A stretch of DNA of 64,000 nt from Anaerohabitans sp964387285 (GTDB taxonomy: Bacteria; Zhuqueibacterota; Zhuqueibacteria; Residuimicrobiales; Residuimicrobiaceae). The notes beneath the pieces are model-generated. The model did no database searches, was not told where the DNA came from, and was given only the letters and a program-made list of their open reading frames with translations. Positions 50,799-59,230 of the stretch are shown here, in pieces. The position numbers were made by a program, and so were the translations under genes. Within the stretch, counting starts at the first letter, position 1. Every line of letters starts with the position of its first letter. The stretch is from assembly GCA_964387285.1 (NCBI GenBank), contig CAYLWO010000021.1, positions 4,071-68,070 on the forward strand, given 5' to 3'.

Positions 50799-51485
50799 CT
50801 ACTTTTTATAATCCAATAAAGTCACATAAAAGGTCAGCATCGATAGGCCAAAGGTAAAATAACGCATAATGGTGTCCATAGTCAAACGATTGATGCGCGG
50901 TGCGATGATGGCGTCGCCGGATTCAATGCCCAGCTCGGCCAGGGAAACGCCTTCATAATAGGCTTGCTCAAAATCGCGCGAAATCTGTTCGTCCTTGCGT
51001 TGAATGTAAACCCCGCGCAGATCATAATTCTGCATGCCTCCGCCCGTTTTGACCAATTCCCAAAACGAAGAGTTCAGATCGACCCGATAGAGCCCCGGCT
51101 TGATGAACGTCCCACGCAGCGTCACGCGTGCCAAGGGAACAACCGCAACCTTGGGATTCTCGATGAACTGCTTGAATTTGTTCTCCAGTATTTCAGAGAT
51201 CTCGCGCGTAGTGGAATTGGCGACATGCGTCTTGCCCAACGAAGCCAGATCGATATTGCCGTCCCCGTCGACCAGCTTGACCGAGTCCTGAAAAAGCACG
51301 ATGAATTTATGGTCACTCGGTATATAGCCGCTGTAAATGCGCAATTGCAAAGCATCGCCGCTTTTTACCCGCATCTCCCGTTTCAAAGTCGGCAAGGTCT
51401 GGCTGTGCACCAGACTGAGGGTACCTACCCAACTGCACAGAAAAAAAATCAACAGATAAAAACGCTTACCCCATCCGGGAAGCAT
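50799..51485 (-). CDS. Wza-like polysaccharide export protein
   Basis: A 228-residue exported protein with signal peptide (about 1-28). A poly_export domain ('KSGDALQLRIYSG', 'LVDGDGNIDLASLGKTHVAN', 'ILENKFKQFIENPKVAVVPL') precedes a single SLBB domain ('VTLRGTFIKPGLYRVDLNSSFWELVKTGGGM'). A hydrophobic C-terminal helix (about 205-225) follows, which could cross the outer membrane. Unlike E. coli Wza it lacks a lipobox Cys and has only one SLBB domain. GGAGAG lies 5 bases before the ATG. It stands directly before the Wzc-like gene. Confidence 0.9.
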   Translation of the reverse strand: MLPGWGKRFYLLIFFLCSWVGTLSLVHSQTLPTLKREMRVKSGDALQLRIYSGYIPSDHKFIVLFQDSVKLVDGDGNIDLASLGKTHVANSTTREISEILENKFKQFIENPKVAVVPLARVTLRGTFIKPGLYRVDLNSSFWELVKTGGGMQNYDLRGVYIQRKDEQISRDFEQAYYEGVSLAELGIESGDAIIAPRINRLTMDTIMRYFTFGLSMLTFYVTLLDYKK

Positions 51486-51530
51486 GCATCTCTCCTTTAT
51501 TCATCACCATTCGAAAAATCGTTCGCTTTT

Positions 51531-52262
51531 TCAACGAGAACGATAAAAACGATACCGCTTGGCTTTGCTGTCCAGACCGATTCGCTTCATCAAGGAACAG
51601 AGCTTGAAAAAACCAACCCGTGTGTAACCAAAGCGCGGCGAATAGAGCTGTTTCTTTATGGTCCAGGCGCCCATCAGCGGATTTTCAGTGACCAATTTTT
51701 TAACTTTTTCGGTAAGAGGTAAATCGATTTCATCCGGTTGTCGCCGTCCACCGACCGGCGCCGGTCTGGACATGGTTTTGATTTCGTTGGCCACCGGCGG
51801 AGGAGGAGAAACCATCTCATCCAAAACCGTATCCTGCTGCCAGCTTTGATTGCTCTTATAAGCATCCATGCGGACCGTGACCAAGGAGCGCAGATCCACA
51901 CCCCGGCTGATCTCATAATCGTCAATCGCCTCTTCCAGCGAATCATAGCTGGCCAGAATGCGATTGAATTCCAGCATTTCAAACACCTCAAAAACATCGG
52001 GCGTCATTTGAATGATCTTGAGATCGCCGCCTTTTTCACGCAGCCCGCGTATTTCACCGACAAAAACTCCCCATCCGGCGCTGCTGACATAATTGACAAA
52101 TCCCAGATCAACGATAAACTGACAAACCCCCTCCTCCATGGTTTGCAGCAATAAACGCTGCAATTCCGGCGAGGTGGTTGTATCCACATATCCCCGAACG
52201 CGAAACAGGGCAATATCCTGAAAAACACCTATGCGGTCAACCGTTATTTCAATACCATCCAT
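51531..52262 (-). CDS. STAS-domain regulator fused to a C-terminal helix-turn-helix-like domain
   Basis: A 243-residue soluble protein. Residues 1-115 form a STAS (anti-sigma-antagonist) domain: 'VGVFQ..ALFRVRGYVDTTTSPEL' and 'QFIVDLGFVNYVSSAGWGVFV', with the conserved phospho-acceptor Ser in 'VSSAG'. A proline-rich linker (about 145-170) leads to a basic domain (about 178-243) with 'VKKLVTENPLMGAWTIKKQLYSPRFGY', which resembles the winged-helix found next to integrase domains. Start 52262 has AGG 7 bases upstream. It heads the glycan run, so a role as a phospho-switch for it is an attractive inference. Confidence 0.78.
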   Translation of the reverse strand: MDGIEITVDRIGVFQDIALFRVRGYVDTTTSPELQRLLLQTMEEGVCQFIVDLGFVNYVSSAGWGVFVGEIRGLREKGGDLKIIQMTPDVFEVFEMLEFNRILASYDSLEEAIDDYEISRGVDLRSLVTVRMDAYKSNQSWQQDTVLDEMVSPPPPVANEIKTMSRPAPVGGRRQPDEIDLPLTEKVKKLVTENPLMGAWTIKKQLYSPRFGYTRVGFFKLCSLMKRIGLDSKAKRYRFYRSR

Positions 52263-52668
52263 GAATCGCCTGCTCTGCAAACCCCACTTTAGACATGGCA
52301 AAATGCCATCACCTGAATAGGCCTAGCCACACCTTTTTCAAAATTGTATATATCGCAAACAGCATGCCAAGCTAATTAGAATCAGCGGGATGGAAAAGTT
52401 TTCCGTCTGGATTTTTCGCTAAAGTACGAATTTTTCCTATTAATACAATGTACTGTTTTTATTTTAATTAAATATATAAAATTTTGCAGCGGACAAACGA
52501 ACTCGGCTGAAATTTCAGCTTTATCCGATGAAACGGAAATTTCATGCCTATCGTCGAGTAGCTCTGTCTAGATGCGAAACATGATGTTTCACTATAGGAC
52601 ACCGGAGGTCAGACTATGGATGCAAAAAAATACCCCTGAGCAACAGGGGTTAAGGGATATGGCGCAAG
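52263..52668. other. Intergenic stretch with several hairpins
   Basis: Contains no gene. It holds a GCTGAAATTTCAGC palindrome (about 52508-52521), a GAAACATGATGTTTC palindrome (about 52576-52590) and a terminator for the glycogen-synthase-like gene (52624-52650). The A+T-rich part near 52440-52490 could carry a promoter for the STAS gene, but none is clear. Confidence 0.5.
52624..52650 (-). terminator. Rho-independent terminator for the GT5-like gene
   Basis: On the minus strand, CCCCTG (52644-52649) and CAGGGG (52633-52638) pair around a short loop and are followed by a seven-T run broken by one base (52624-52630). It lies about 20 bases beyond the stop codon. Confidence 0.82.
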
Positions 52669-54153
52669 CTACTTTTTCTTTTTTATATTTTCTGTCCGCT
52701 GCAAGAGTTTAAGGTACTTTTCTGCAGCGCTTTTCCAGCAAAAATCGATTTTCAACGCTTTCTTGACCATCTTTTGCCAACTTTTATCATCTTGATAGCA
52801 CTGAACGGCGTTTTTCACCGCCTCATACACCGCTTTTTTATCACATTCGTCAAAATAGAAATTCTTGCATTTGCCTTCACCGGATTCGCCCAGTGCTTCC
52901 AAAACACAGCCGATTTTATTTACCAGAGGAATGGAGCCATAGCGTAAATGAATCATTTGTCGCGCAATCTGTTGTTCGGTGCAATCCGCCATTAACGTCA
53001 GATCACATCCGGCGATGAGGCGATGCAGCATCGGCTCATCCGGCGCCGTTACAATAGCCAATTGGCCTGGATTGCTTTTGCGAAGTTTTTCCAAACCTCG
53101 GCGTTTGCTTGCCTCGTCATTAAAGACCAGCGCCACGTTGACATGCAATCCCAAAATACGATCCAACACCTCAAAAACCGAATCACCCTGCTTGCCTTCG
53201 CTGCCGTCAAAAAACATAGCCAGCAGCGGTCGGTTCTCCTGAGAAGACAATTCGAGGGTGTTCAACAATTCCTGTTTAACGGTCTGCTTGCCTTTCAGTT
53301 GATTGACGCTGTAGGTTTCAGCCAAATGTCGATCCACCTCCGGATTCCACACCGTATAATCGATGCCGTCCAAAACCTCCGTCACATGCTCTTTTCGCTT
53401 TTTCAGCACATCAAAAAGACCGAATGCCAATTCCGGTTCTTTCCAAATATGGGTTAAATGGATGGCGTTGCCGGCGCTGATGATGTCGGCGTTCAGCAAA
53501 CCGGCCTTGAGCAGGTTGGCGCGGTTGTTATGCATCAGTTCCTGGTAGGCCACGGCATCTTTGTTCAGACCAGCCTGTTTTAAAATCAGTTCGGGGAACG
53601 CGCCCTGGCGTTTAAAATCATGGACAGCCAGCAGTGAAATGCATTTGGCGAAAAAGGCATCTTCTTGATATTCGTTTTTCAACAACCAGGGTATCAATGC
53701 GGTGGTCCAATCGTTGCAGAAAATCAATTGTGGATCCCAGTGTAAAAGCTTGCTGGTTTCCAGTGCGGCGCGACAAAACAGAATAAAGCGATGGGCATTG
53801 TCCGCGGTTTCCTGAGCGGTTTTCGCATCCAGGGCAAGATCCAATTTATCGAAATAGGGTTTGTAATCAAGGAAATAAACCTGAACTTTTGTTTCAGGCA
53901 AAAAAGCGGATTTGGCGTTAACGACATAGCGCGCGTCGCCCTGCTGGATGGGTATTTCTTTCAAACGAATCACTTCGCGCAGGGTATATTTGCGTTCGCT
54001 GATGGTGCCGTATTTCGGCATCATCACGCGAATATCATGTCCCATTTCAAAAAGCGCCTTGGGCAGAGAGCCGGCAATTTCCGCGATACGACCGTTTTTG
54101 ACAAAAGGCGCAACTTCCGATGAAAGATATAGAATTCTGAGCCGGGTTTTCAT
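52669..54153 (-). CDS. Glycogen/starch-synthase-like protein with degenerate active-site loops
   Basis: A 494-residue GT5-family protein. Its N-terminal domain follows GlgA ('LYLSSEVAPFVKNG...', 'SLPKALFEMGHDIRVMMPKYG', 'PQLIFCNDWTTALIPWLLK'), as does the linker 'VLDGIDYTVWNPEVDRHL'. But the ADP-glucose loop K-x-G-G-L is K-N-G-R-I (about residues 19-23), and the C-terminal 'PSxxEPCGLxQ' loop with the catalytic Glu is replaced by 'ADCTEQQIARQ' (about 389-399), ahead of an intact 'HLRYGSIPLV'. It is therefore probably not a working glycogen synthase; it may bind sugar or polymer. It has its own promoter and terminator and no glg genes nearby. Confidence 0.83.
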   Translation of the reverse strand: MKTRLRILYLSSEVAPFVKNGRIAEIAGSLPKALFEMGHDIRVMMPKYGTISERKYTLREVIRLKEIPIQQGDARYVVNAKSAFLPETKVQVYFLDYKPYFDKLDLALDAKTAQETADNAHRFILFCRAALETSKLLHWDPQLIFCNDWTTALIPWLLKNEYQEDAFFAKCISLLAVHDFKRQGAFPELILKQAGLNKDAVAYQELMHNNRANLLKAGLLNADIISAGNAIHLTHIWKEPELAFGLFDVLKKRKEHVTEVLDGIDYTVWNPEVDRHLAETYSVNQLKGKQTVKQELLNTLELSSQENRPLLAMFFDGSEGKQGDSVFEVLDRILGLHVNVALVFNDEASKRRGLEKLRKSNPGQLAIVTAPDEPMLHRLIAGCDLTLMADCTEQQIARQMIHLRYGSIPLVNKIGCVLEALGESGEGKCKNFYFDECDKKAVYEAVKNAVQCYQDDKSWQKMVKKALKIDFCWKSAAEKYLKLLQRTENIKKKK

Positions 54154-54219
54154 GATGGTACAGCCTCGTTAATAAAAAAACGTTCACCTGCCGCGTCGCA
54201 TTTATTGCGCCATTGGCAT

Positions 54220-54247
54220 TCTATAAGATATTAAATTTTATTGACAA
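54220..54247 (-). promoter_or_regulatory. Sigma70-type promoter for the GT5-like gene
   Basis: On the minus strand, TTGTCA (54242-54247), 16 bases, TATAGA (54220-54225), about 65 bases upstream of the ATG and just past the preceding terminator. Confidence 0.5.
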
Positions 54248-54254
54248 AATCAAT

Positions 54255-54288
54255 AAAAAATCGCCCGGGCCATGGCCTCCCGGGCGAT
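54255..54288 (-). terminator. Rho-independent terminator for the TPR lipoprotein gene
   Basis: On the minus strand, ATCGCCCGGG pairs with CCCGGGCGAT (54279-54288 and 54260-54269), a perfect 10-bp stem, followed by a T-run (54255-54260). It follows the CpoB-like gene by about 33 bases. Confidence 0.92.
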
Positions 54289-54321
54289 AACTGGTTCATT
54301 TGCTTATTTTACATGATTGGC

Positions 54322-55125
54322 TTACAGACGGGCGAGGTATTCTTTAGCGCGCTGCAAATATTCGCTGTCCGGATAATTGCTGATCAACTTTTCGAACTCG
54401 TTCTTGGCTTTTTCCACATTGCCGATGCGCAAATAACACAATCCCAATTTCAATTGACTGTCGTCGTATTTATCCGAATCGCTGTAGGTAAATACTTTTT
54501 CAAACTCGACAATCGCCTGATTGTAATAATTGATGCCGTAATAGCATTCACCGATCCAGTACTGACAATTATCCACCAGAGATTTCTCACCGCCGCTTTC
54601 CACCAGCTTGGTGAAAACCGAGATTGCTTGTCGGTACTTTTTGGCTTCATAAAGACGGCGACCATGGTCGTAGCGTTCTTTGAAACTGGCGCCGGACACC
54701 AGAGGTTCTGAACCGCTTTTTTCCGATCTATTCAACTGCTCTTGCAAACTGGCAATGCGGCGGTCCCTTTCCGCCAGCTCTGCCTTGAGATCAGCCAGAT
54801 CGGTATTTTTGTGTTTGACCTCATCGTCCAGCTGTTGCACGGTGGCCTCCATATTGGCATCCGTTGCAGCAGCAGGGTCCTGGGTCGTGGCATCGCTGGT
54901 CCCGGCTTCTTTGGCTTTATTGATGCCCAGCAAGCGCAACACGTCCTCTTCATCAGAACTTTTCGCAGGTTGCTTTTCTGTTTTGACGCTATCCGGTTGT
55001 GATTCCGTATAAAACGCGGCTTCATTGGCAGCCGGACTCTTTTTGGAACCGGCGCATCCCATCCACACCGACAGACTGATCGCCAGTACGATCAAAAACC
55101 AGTGCAAAATCTTGCATGATTTCAT
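54322..55125 (-). CDS. CpoB/YbgF-like TPR lipoprotein with coiled coil
   Basis: A 267-residue envelope protein. A lipoprotein-like signal ends at 'VWMGC' (Cys at about 24), so it is likely anchored to the outer membrane. A Ser/Thr/Asp-rich spacer is followed by a coiled coil (about 85-130; 'VQQLDDEVKHKNTDLADLKAELAERDRRIASLQEQLN') and TPR repeats (about 145-265; 'YDHGRRLYEAKKYRQAISVFTKLVES', 'YWIGECYYGINYYNQAIVEFEKVF'). That order matches CpoB, which links Tol-Pal and PBP1B during division. No tol genes are adjacent. GGAG lies 7 bases before the ATG. Confidence 0.82.
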   Translation of the reverse strand: MKSCKILHWFLIVLAISLSVWMGCAGSKKSPAANEAAFYTESQPDSVKTEKQPAKSSDEEDVLRLLGINKAKEAGTSDATTQDPAAATDANMEATVQQLDDEVKHKNTDLADLKAELAERDRRIASLQEQLNRSEKSGSEPLVSGASFKERYDHGRRLYEAKKYRQAISVFTKLVESGGEKSLVDNCQYWIGECYYGINYYNQAIVEFEKVFTYSDSDKYDDSQLKLGLCYLRIGNVEKAKNEFEKLISNYPDSEYLQRAKEYLARL

Positions 55126-55268
55126 GGTGTTCTCCCACAGATTATTGGACCGAATTCTAATCTCACCACTAGGAACCAAGCCCCTCACACCTGAAGAGCA
55201 GGAAGATGCCGGACAGGAGATGCCAACAGAGCGCTAAATAGAATAACTTCTTTTATTTTAATATAGTT

Positions 55269-55297
55269 AAAATATCCAATTTACGCTTAAAAATCAA
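55269..55297 (-). promoter_or_regulatory. Sigma70-type promoter for the TPR lipoprotein gene
   Basis: On the minus strand, TTGATT (55292-55297), 17 bases, TATTTT (55269-55274), in the 188-base gap behind lgt. The same -35 hexamer is used ahead of rpsT. Confidence 0.5.
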
Positions 55298-55313
55298 GAG
55301 TTTTTTTATTTTT

Positions 55314-56147
55314 TTAACTCGGTCGCACAGAATGTGGTCCCGCATCGGCCGCCTTACGACGATTCTTAAATACAAGTCCGATGCCCAGCAATATAAAAAT
55401 AAAACTGATAGCCTGATTTTGCGAAATGCCTTTGCCGGCGATCGTCAGCAATACCATCGAGTCTTCATAATAGCGAAAAAAATCTATGGTGAACCGTCCG
55501 ATGCCGTAGAGGATGAAAAACAGATGCAGTTGAAATCCGGTATAACGGATTTTTCTTTCTGCGAGCAACATGACTGCAAACATGATCAATCCGTAAAAAG
55601 ATTGAAAGAGTTGCGTAGGATACAAGGCCACATCGCTGTAAAAAGCGCCGGCCGGACTATCATGAGGAAAGATGACGCAGAAGGGTCCGTGCTCACACGG
55701 CAAGCCGAAACAACAACCGTTCAAATAACACCCCAACCGGGTGATGGCCTCACCTAAAGCAAACATGGGCAAGATTACGTCGGCAAAAGCCAAAAATGGC
55801 AGTTTTTTCTTCCATAAATAGATCCAACAGGTAAGGATCGACAGGATCACGCCGCCCAACATGGTCAATCCGGCTATGCCGATTTGCCCGTTGCTCTGAA
55901 TGGGACTGATGGCATCCAGCCAGTGGCCGCGGAACTCATCCAGATGAAAGACGACATACATCAACCTGGAACCGACAATGGCGCTGATGATGATCAACAC
56001 CGAAACGTCCATGATCTGATTGGGATCGACGTTTTTCTTTTTTGCGCGCTGAACCGATAGCCAGATGCCCAGCAGAAACGAAATGGCCAACATAAAGCCA
56101 TACGAACGAATTTCCAGCGGTCCCAGCTTGAATAACACAGGGTACAT
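55314..56147 (-). CDS. lgt: Phosphatidylglycerol-prolipoprotein diacylglyceryl transferase
   Basis: A 277-residue inner-membrane enzyme that attaches diacylglycerol to the lipobox Cys, the first step of lipoprotein maturation. About seven membrane segments; 'IRSYGFMLAISFLLG' is the N-terminal motif, 'GSRLMYVVFH' the second and 'GEAITRLGCYLNGCCFG' the Arg-Gly signature of this enzyme. 'ALYPTQLFQSFYGLIMF' is the conserved C-terminal motif. ATG 56147 has GGAGAGA 5-6 bases upstream; a longer frame (56216) has no membrane logic. Stop and next gene (rodA) are 34 bases apart, so it belongs to the mre operon. Confidence 0.94.
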   Translation of the reverse strand: MYPVLFKLGPLEIRSYGFMLAISFLLGIWLSVQRAKKKNVDPNQIMDVSVLIIISAIVGSRLMYVVFHLDEFRGHWLDAISPIQSNGQIGIAGLTMLGGVILSILTCWIYLWKKKLPFLAFADVILPMFALGEAITRLGCYLNGCCFGLPCEHGPFCVIFPHDSPAGAFYSDVALYPTQLFQSFYGLIMFAVMLLAERKIRYTGFQLHLFFILYGIGRFTIDFFRYYEDSMVLLTIAGKGISQNQAISFIFILLGIGLVFKNRRKAADAGPHSVRPS

Positions 56148-56181
56148 AATATCTCTCCATATTAAAATAAATACAGCCGCG

Positions 56182-57399
56182 TCAATGGCTGGCGGCGTTG
56201 CAAATGATCCCGGCAATGGCCATATTGGTCAACATGGCCGAACCGCCATAACTGATAAAGGGCAACGGCACTCCGGTCACCGGCGCTACGCCCATGGTCA
56301 TGCCGATGTTTAAAATAATTTGAAAAGCCAGCATGGTCATTAATCCCACGGTCAACAAACTGGCGTAACGATGATGGGCAGACGAAGCGATTTTCACGGT
56401 TCGATACAGAAAGGTGAACAAGATAATCAACACCGCCAACGAGCCGAAAAATCCCCACTCTTCGGCTAACACGGAAAAAATGAAATCCGTGTGCTGCGCC
56501 GGCAAAAAACGCAGTTGCGTCTGCGTACCGTGCAGCAGCCCCTTGCCGAGCAACCCGCCGGAACCTATGGCCACTTTGGATTGAATGATCTGATAGCCGA
56601 CGCCTTTGGGATCAGACACCAATCCCAAAAATGTCAAGATGCGCTGTTGCTGATAACCGTGCAAATTGTTCCACAAAACCGGCGCCAGCAAGCCGACCGA
56701 GATGTTGATGGCGAACACGCTCAGAAACACCCACTTGCTTCGCCGGGAAAGATACAGCACCGTGGCAATCAACGCCATGACCAGAAAAAAAGAGACAATA
56801 TGAAACGATGCGATAAATGCAACCAGCGGCGATACCAGGATAAAAATGGTGAACGGACTCAATCCGCGCCAATACAACATGGGAATCAACACGGATAAAT
56901 ACACCAGAGCCGTACCCAGATCCGGTTGTTTGATTACCAGGATAAAGGGCGCCAGCGCCAGGGCAAAAGTAACCAGCAAATGACGCAGTTTATTGGGTGA
57001 ATGCGTCTCTACTGAAAGATAGTGAGCCAGGGCAATAACCAGCACCGGCTTCATGAACTCCGACGGTTGAATTTTGATGCCGGCGAACTCGAACCAGCGT
57101 TGACCACCGCCGGCAATGGCGCCGAACACATCCAGCAGCGCCAGCATCAACAGCAAAATACCGTACAGGGCGTAACAACTGGTGTAAAAAACTACCGGTG
57201 GAATGCGCGACGACAAATAGAAAATCAACAAACCGAGTCCAATCCAGGCCAGCTGTTTGTTAAAATTGTCGCGCACCGACTCGGTAGGGCTGGAATAGGT
57301 GGCGCTGTAGACCGCCAGCAGGGAAAAAAAAGAAAACAACAAAACGCAGATCAGGATGACGCGATCCATTTTTGTTTTTTTAAGCTCTGGAAGCAACAT
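56182..57399 (-). CDS. rodA: Rod-shape SEDS peptidoglycan polymerase RodA
   Basis: A 405-residue SEDS protein with ten membrane segments; it polymerises peptidoglycan glycan strands during elongation together with PBP2. 'GGGQRWFEFAGIKIQPSEFMKPVLVIALAHYLS' and 'IKQPDLGTALVYL' are SEDS signatures, as is 'IIQSKVAIGSGGLLGKG' with 'FLPAQHTDFIFSVLAEEWGF'. ATG 57399 starts 12 bases past the PBP2 stop; the frame extends upstream through the end of PBP2 but that stretch is a shadow. An alternative ATG (57369) is possible. Confidence 0.95.
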   Translation of the reverse strand: MLLPELKKTKMDRVILICVLLFSFFSLLAVYSATYSSPTESVRDNFNKQLAWIGLGLLIFYLSSRIPPVVFYTSCYALYGILLLMLALLDVFGAIAGGGQRWFEFAGIKIQPSEFMKPVLVIALAHYLSVETHSPNKLRHLLVTFALALAPFILVIKQPDLGTALVYLSVLIPMLYWRGLSPFTIFILVSPLVAFIASFHIVSFFLVMALIATVLYLSRRSKWVFLSVFAINISVGLLAPVLWNNLHGYQQQRILTFLGLVSDPKGVGYQIIQSKVAIGSGGLLGKGLLHGTQTQLRFLPAQHTDFIFSVLAEEWGFFGSLAVLIILFTFLYRTVKIASSAHHRYASLLTVGLMTMLAFQIILNIGMTMGVAPVTGVPLPFISYGGSAMLTNMAIAGIICNAASH

Positions 57400-57410
57400 G
57401 GCTCTTTCTC

Positions 57411-59210
57411 TCACCGCATGGCGGTTTTTTGTGCATCCGGCAACGTCGCCTGTTTGCCGTTTAAACTGAAATAGCGGTTGAACATCACGCCGGCCAGCGG
57501 TGCGGAATAGGCGCCGCCGCCGCCCACGTTTTCCATCAGGACGCAAATGGCGACGAGCGGATTTTGGGCCGGCGCAAAACCGACGAACCAGGCATGAGGT
57601 TCACCATGCGGATTCTGCGCCGTGCCGGTCTTGCCGCACACCATCACATTCTGCATGCGGCTGGCCTGGCCGGTGCCGCCCGCCGCATTGACAACGCGAA
57701 ACATGCCTTCATGTATGACGTCCCAGGCTATCGGCAAAACGGCGGTTATTTCCTTTTTGGGGATGCGCTCCTTATACATTTGCCGTTGAATGGGATCATA
57801 CAGTTTCAACACGAGATGCGGCCGATAGCCCCAACCGCGGTTGGCAATGAGCATGGCATATTGCGCCATCTGCATGGGCGTTGTCAACAGATCACCCTGA
57901 CCAATGGCCAAATTCAGCATCATGCCGTTGCTCCACCCTTTGGGCCCGAACACCCGATCGAGATAGCGCCGATCCGGCAACACGCCTTTTTCTTCGTTAG
58001 GCAGATCGATGCCTGTCGGTTGACCAAAACCGAATTGCACCGCTGTTTCTGCCCAGGCGTCGACGCCGATCATTAATCCGAGATTGTAAAAATAGGAATT
58101 GCAGGAAACCTTGAGCGCATCGATCATACTCACCGGGCCGTGTCCCTTGCCGCCATGACATAAAAAAGTTTTGCTGCCAAAGGTGAGGCCGCCATGGCAG
58201 TTCACCGTATATTCCGGACTGCACTTGTGCTCATCCAGGGCGGTCGCCACACTGACCATTTTAAATGTGGAGCCCGGCGGATAGCCGCTCTGCGTAACCC
58301 GGTCATAAAGCGGTTTGCCCGGATCGTTAACCAGAGCCTGCCAGGTTTCGTTGCTCAACACGCCGGAAAATATTTCCGGATCATAATCCGGTTTGCTGCA
58401 AATAACCAGCACGCCGCCGTCCCGGGCATCCATCATGACAATAGCGCCGCGTTTGCCGTATAATAGCGAATCCCCCAACGCCTGCAGGCGCGCATCAATC
58501 GTGAGATAAAAATCTTTGCCGCGTATCGGTGCGCTCTCTCCTTCGCCGATAATGTCGCGCACCTCGCGCCCGATTACATCCACTTCAACAAAATCATAAC
58601 CCGGCGCCCCGCGGAGATCGCGATCATGAACTTTTTCAAACCCGGTCTTGCCCACCAGATCGCCCTGAACCAAACCCTCCGATCTGCGACGTTCCAATTC
58701 GGTCTTGGATATTTCACCCATATAGCCGAACAGATGCGGCGCCTTGAAACTGGCCGGGTAAACCCGTTTCGTTTCTACTTCATAAACCACGCCCGGCAGG
58801 TCCAGCTTGCGCTCTTCCAGGCGGACCAGGAGGTTGTAATCGATGTCGCGGCGCAGCTTGATCGGAAAGAACGGATTGTCAGCCTCTTTGAGCCGGCTTT
58901 TTATTTTATCGACCGGTTCGGCCAACGTTTCGCTCAAAAATTGCAGCACCTGCTCGTTGTTTTTGACTTCATGCGGAACCGCACTGAGCGAATAAGAAGG
59001 CCGGTTGTCCAGCAGCACCAGGCCGTTGCGATCGTAGAGAATGCCGCGCGGCGCCTCCAGGCGAAGCCGGCGAATACGATTCTGATTCGAATGCGCCAAA
59101 TATTTATTGCGCTGCACAATCTGCAGATTGACAAGCTGTGCAACCAGACCGAGAAAAAAAACAAGCAAAAATCCCGTCAGCACATTCTTATTATACAAAG
59201 GAGCGGCCAA
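57411..59210 (-). CDS. mrdA: Penicillin-binding protein 2 (elongation transpeptidase), TTG start
   Basis: A 599-residue class B PBP. One N-terminal membrane segment (about 10-30), a PBP dimer domain ('LEAPRGILYDRNGLVLLDNRPSYSLSAVP'), and the transpeptidase domain with S-x-x-K 'GYPPGSTFKMVS', S-x-N 'SCNSYFYN' and K-T-G 'VCGKTGTAQNP'. It cross-links glycan made by RodA. No ATG fits the N-terminus: the frame from upstream runs through the mreD stop, and the first suitable codon is TTG 59210, with AGGA 10 bases before it. The frame upstream of that is a shadow of mreD. A slightly later GTG is possible. Confidence 0.9.
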   Translation of the reverse strand: MAAPLYNKNVLTGFLLVFFLGLVAQLVNLQIVQRNKYLAHSNQNRIRRLRLEAPRGILYDRNGLVLLDNRPSYSLSAVPHEVKNNEQVLQFLSETLAEPVDKIKSRLKEADNPFFPIKLRRDIDYNLLVRLEERKLDLPGVVYEVETKRVYPASFKAPHLFGYMGEISKTELERRRSEGLVQGDLVGKTGFEKVHDRDLRGAPGYDFVEVDVIGREVRDIIGEGESAPIRGKDFYLTIDARLQALGDSLLYGKRGAIVMMDARDGGVLVICSKPDYDPEIFSGVLSNETWQALVNDPGKPLYDRVTQSGYPPGSTFKMVSVATALDEHKCSPEYTVNCHGGLTFGSKTFLCHGGKGHGPVSMIDALKVSCNSYFYNLGLMIGVDAWAETAVQFGFGQPTGIDLPNEEKGVLPDRRYLDRVFGPKGWSNGMMLNLAIGQGDLLTTPMQMAQYAMLIANRGWGYRPHLVLKLYDPIQRQMYKERIPKKEITAVLPIAWDVIHEGMFRVVNAAGGTGQASRMQNVMVCGKTGTAQNPHGEPHAWFVGFAPAQNPLVAICVLMENVGGGGAYSAPLAGVMFNRYFSLNGKQATLPDAQKTAMR

Positions 59211-59230
59211 AAATCGATATTCCTGAAAAA

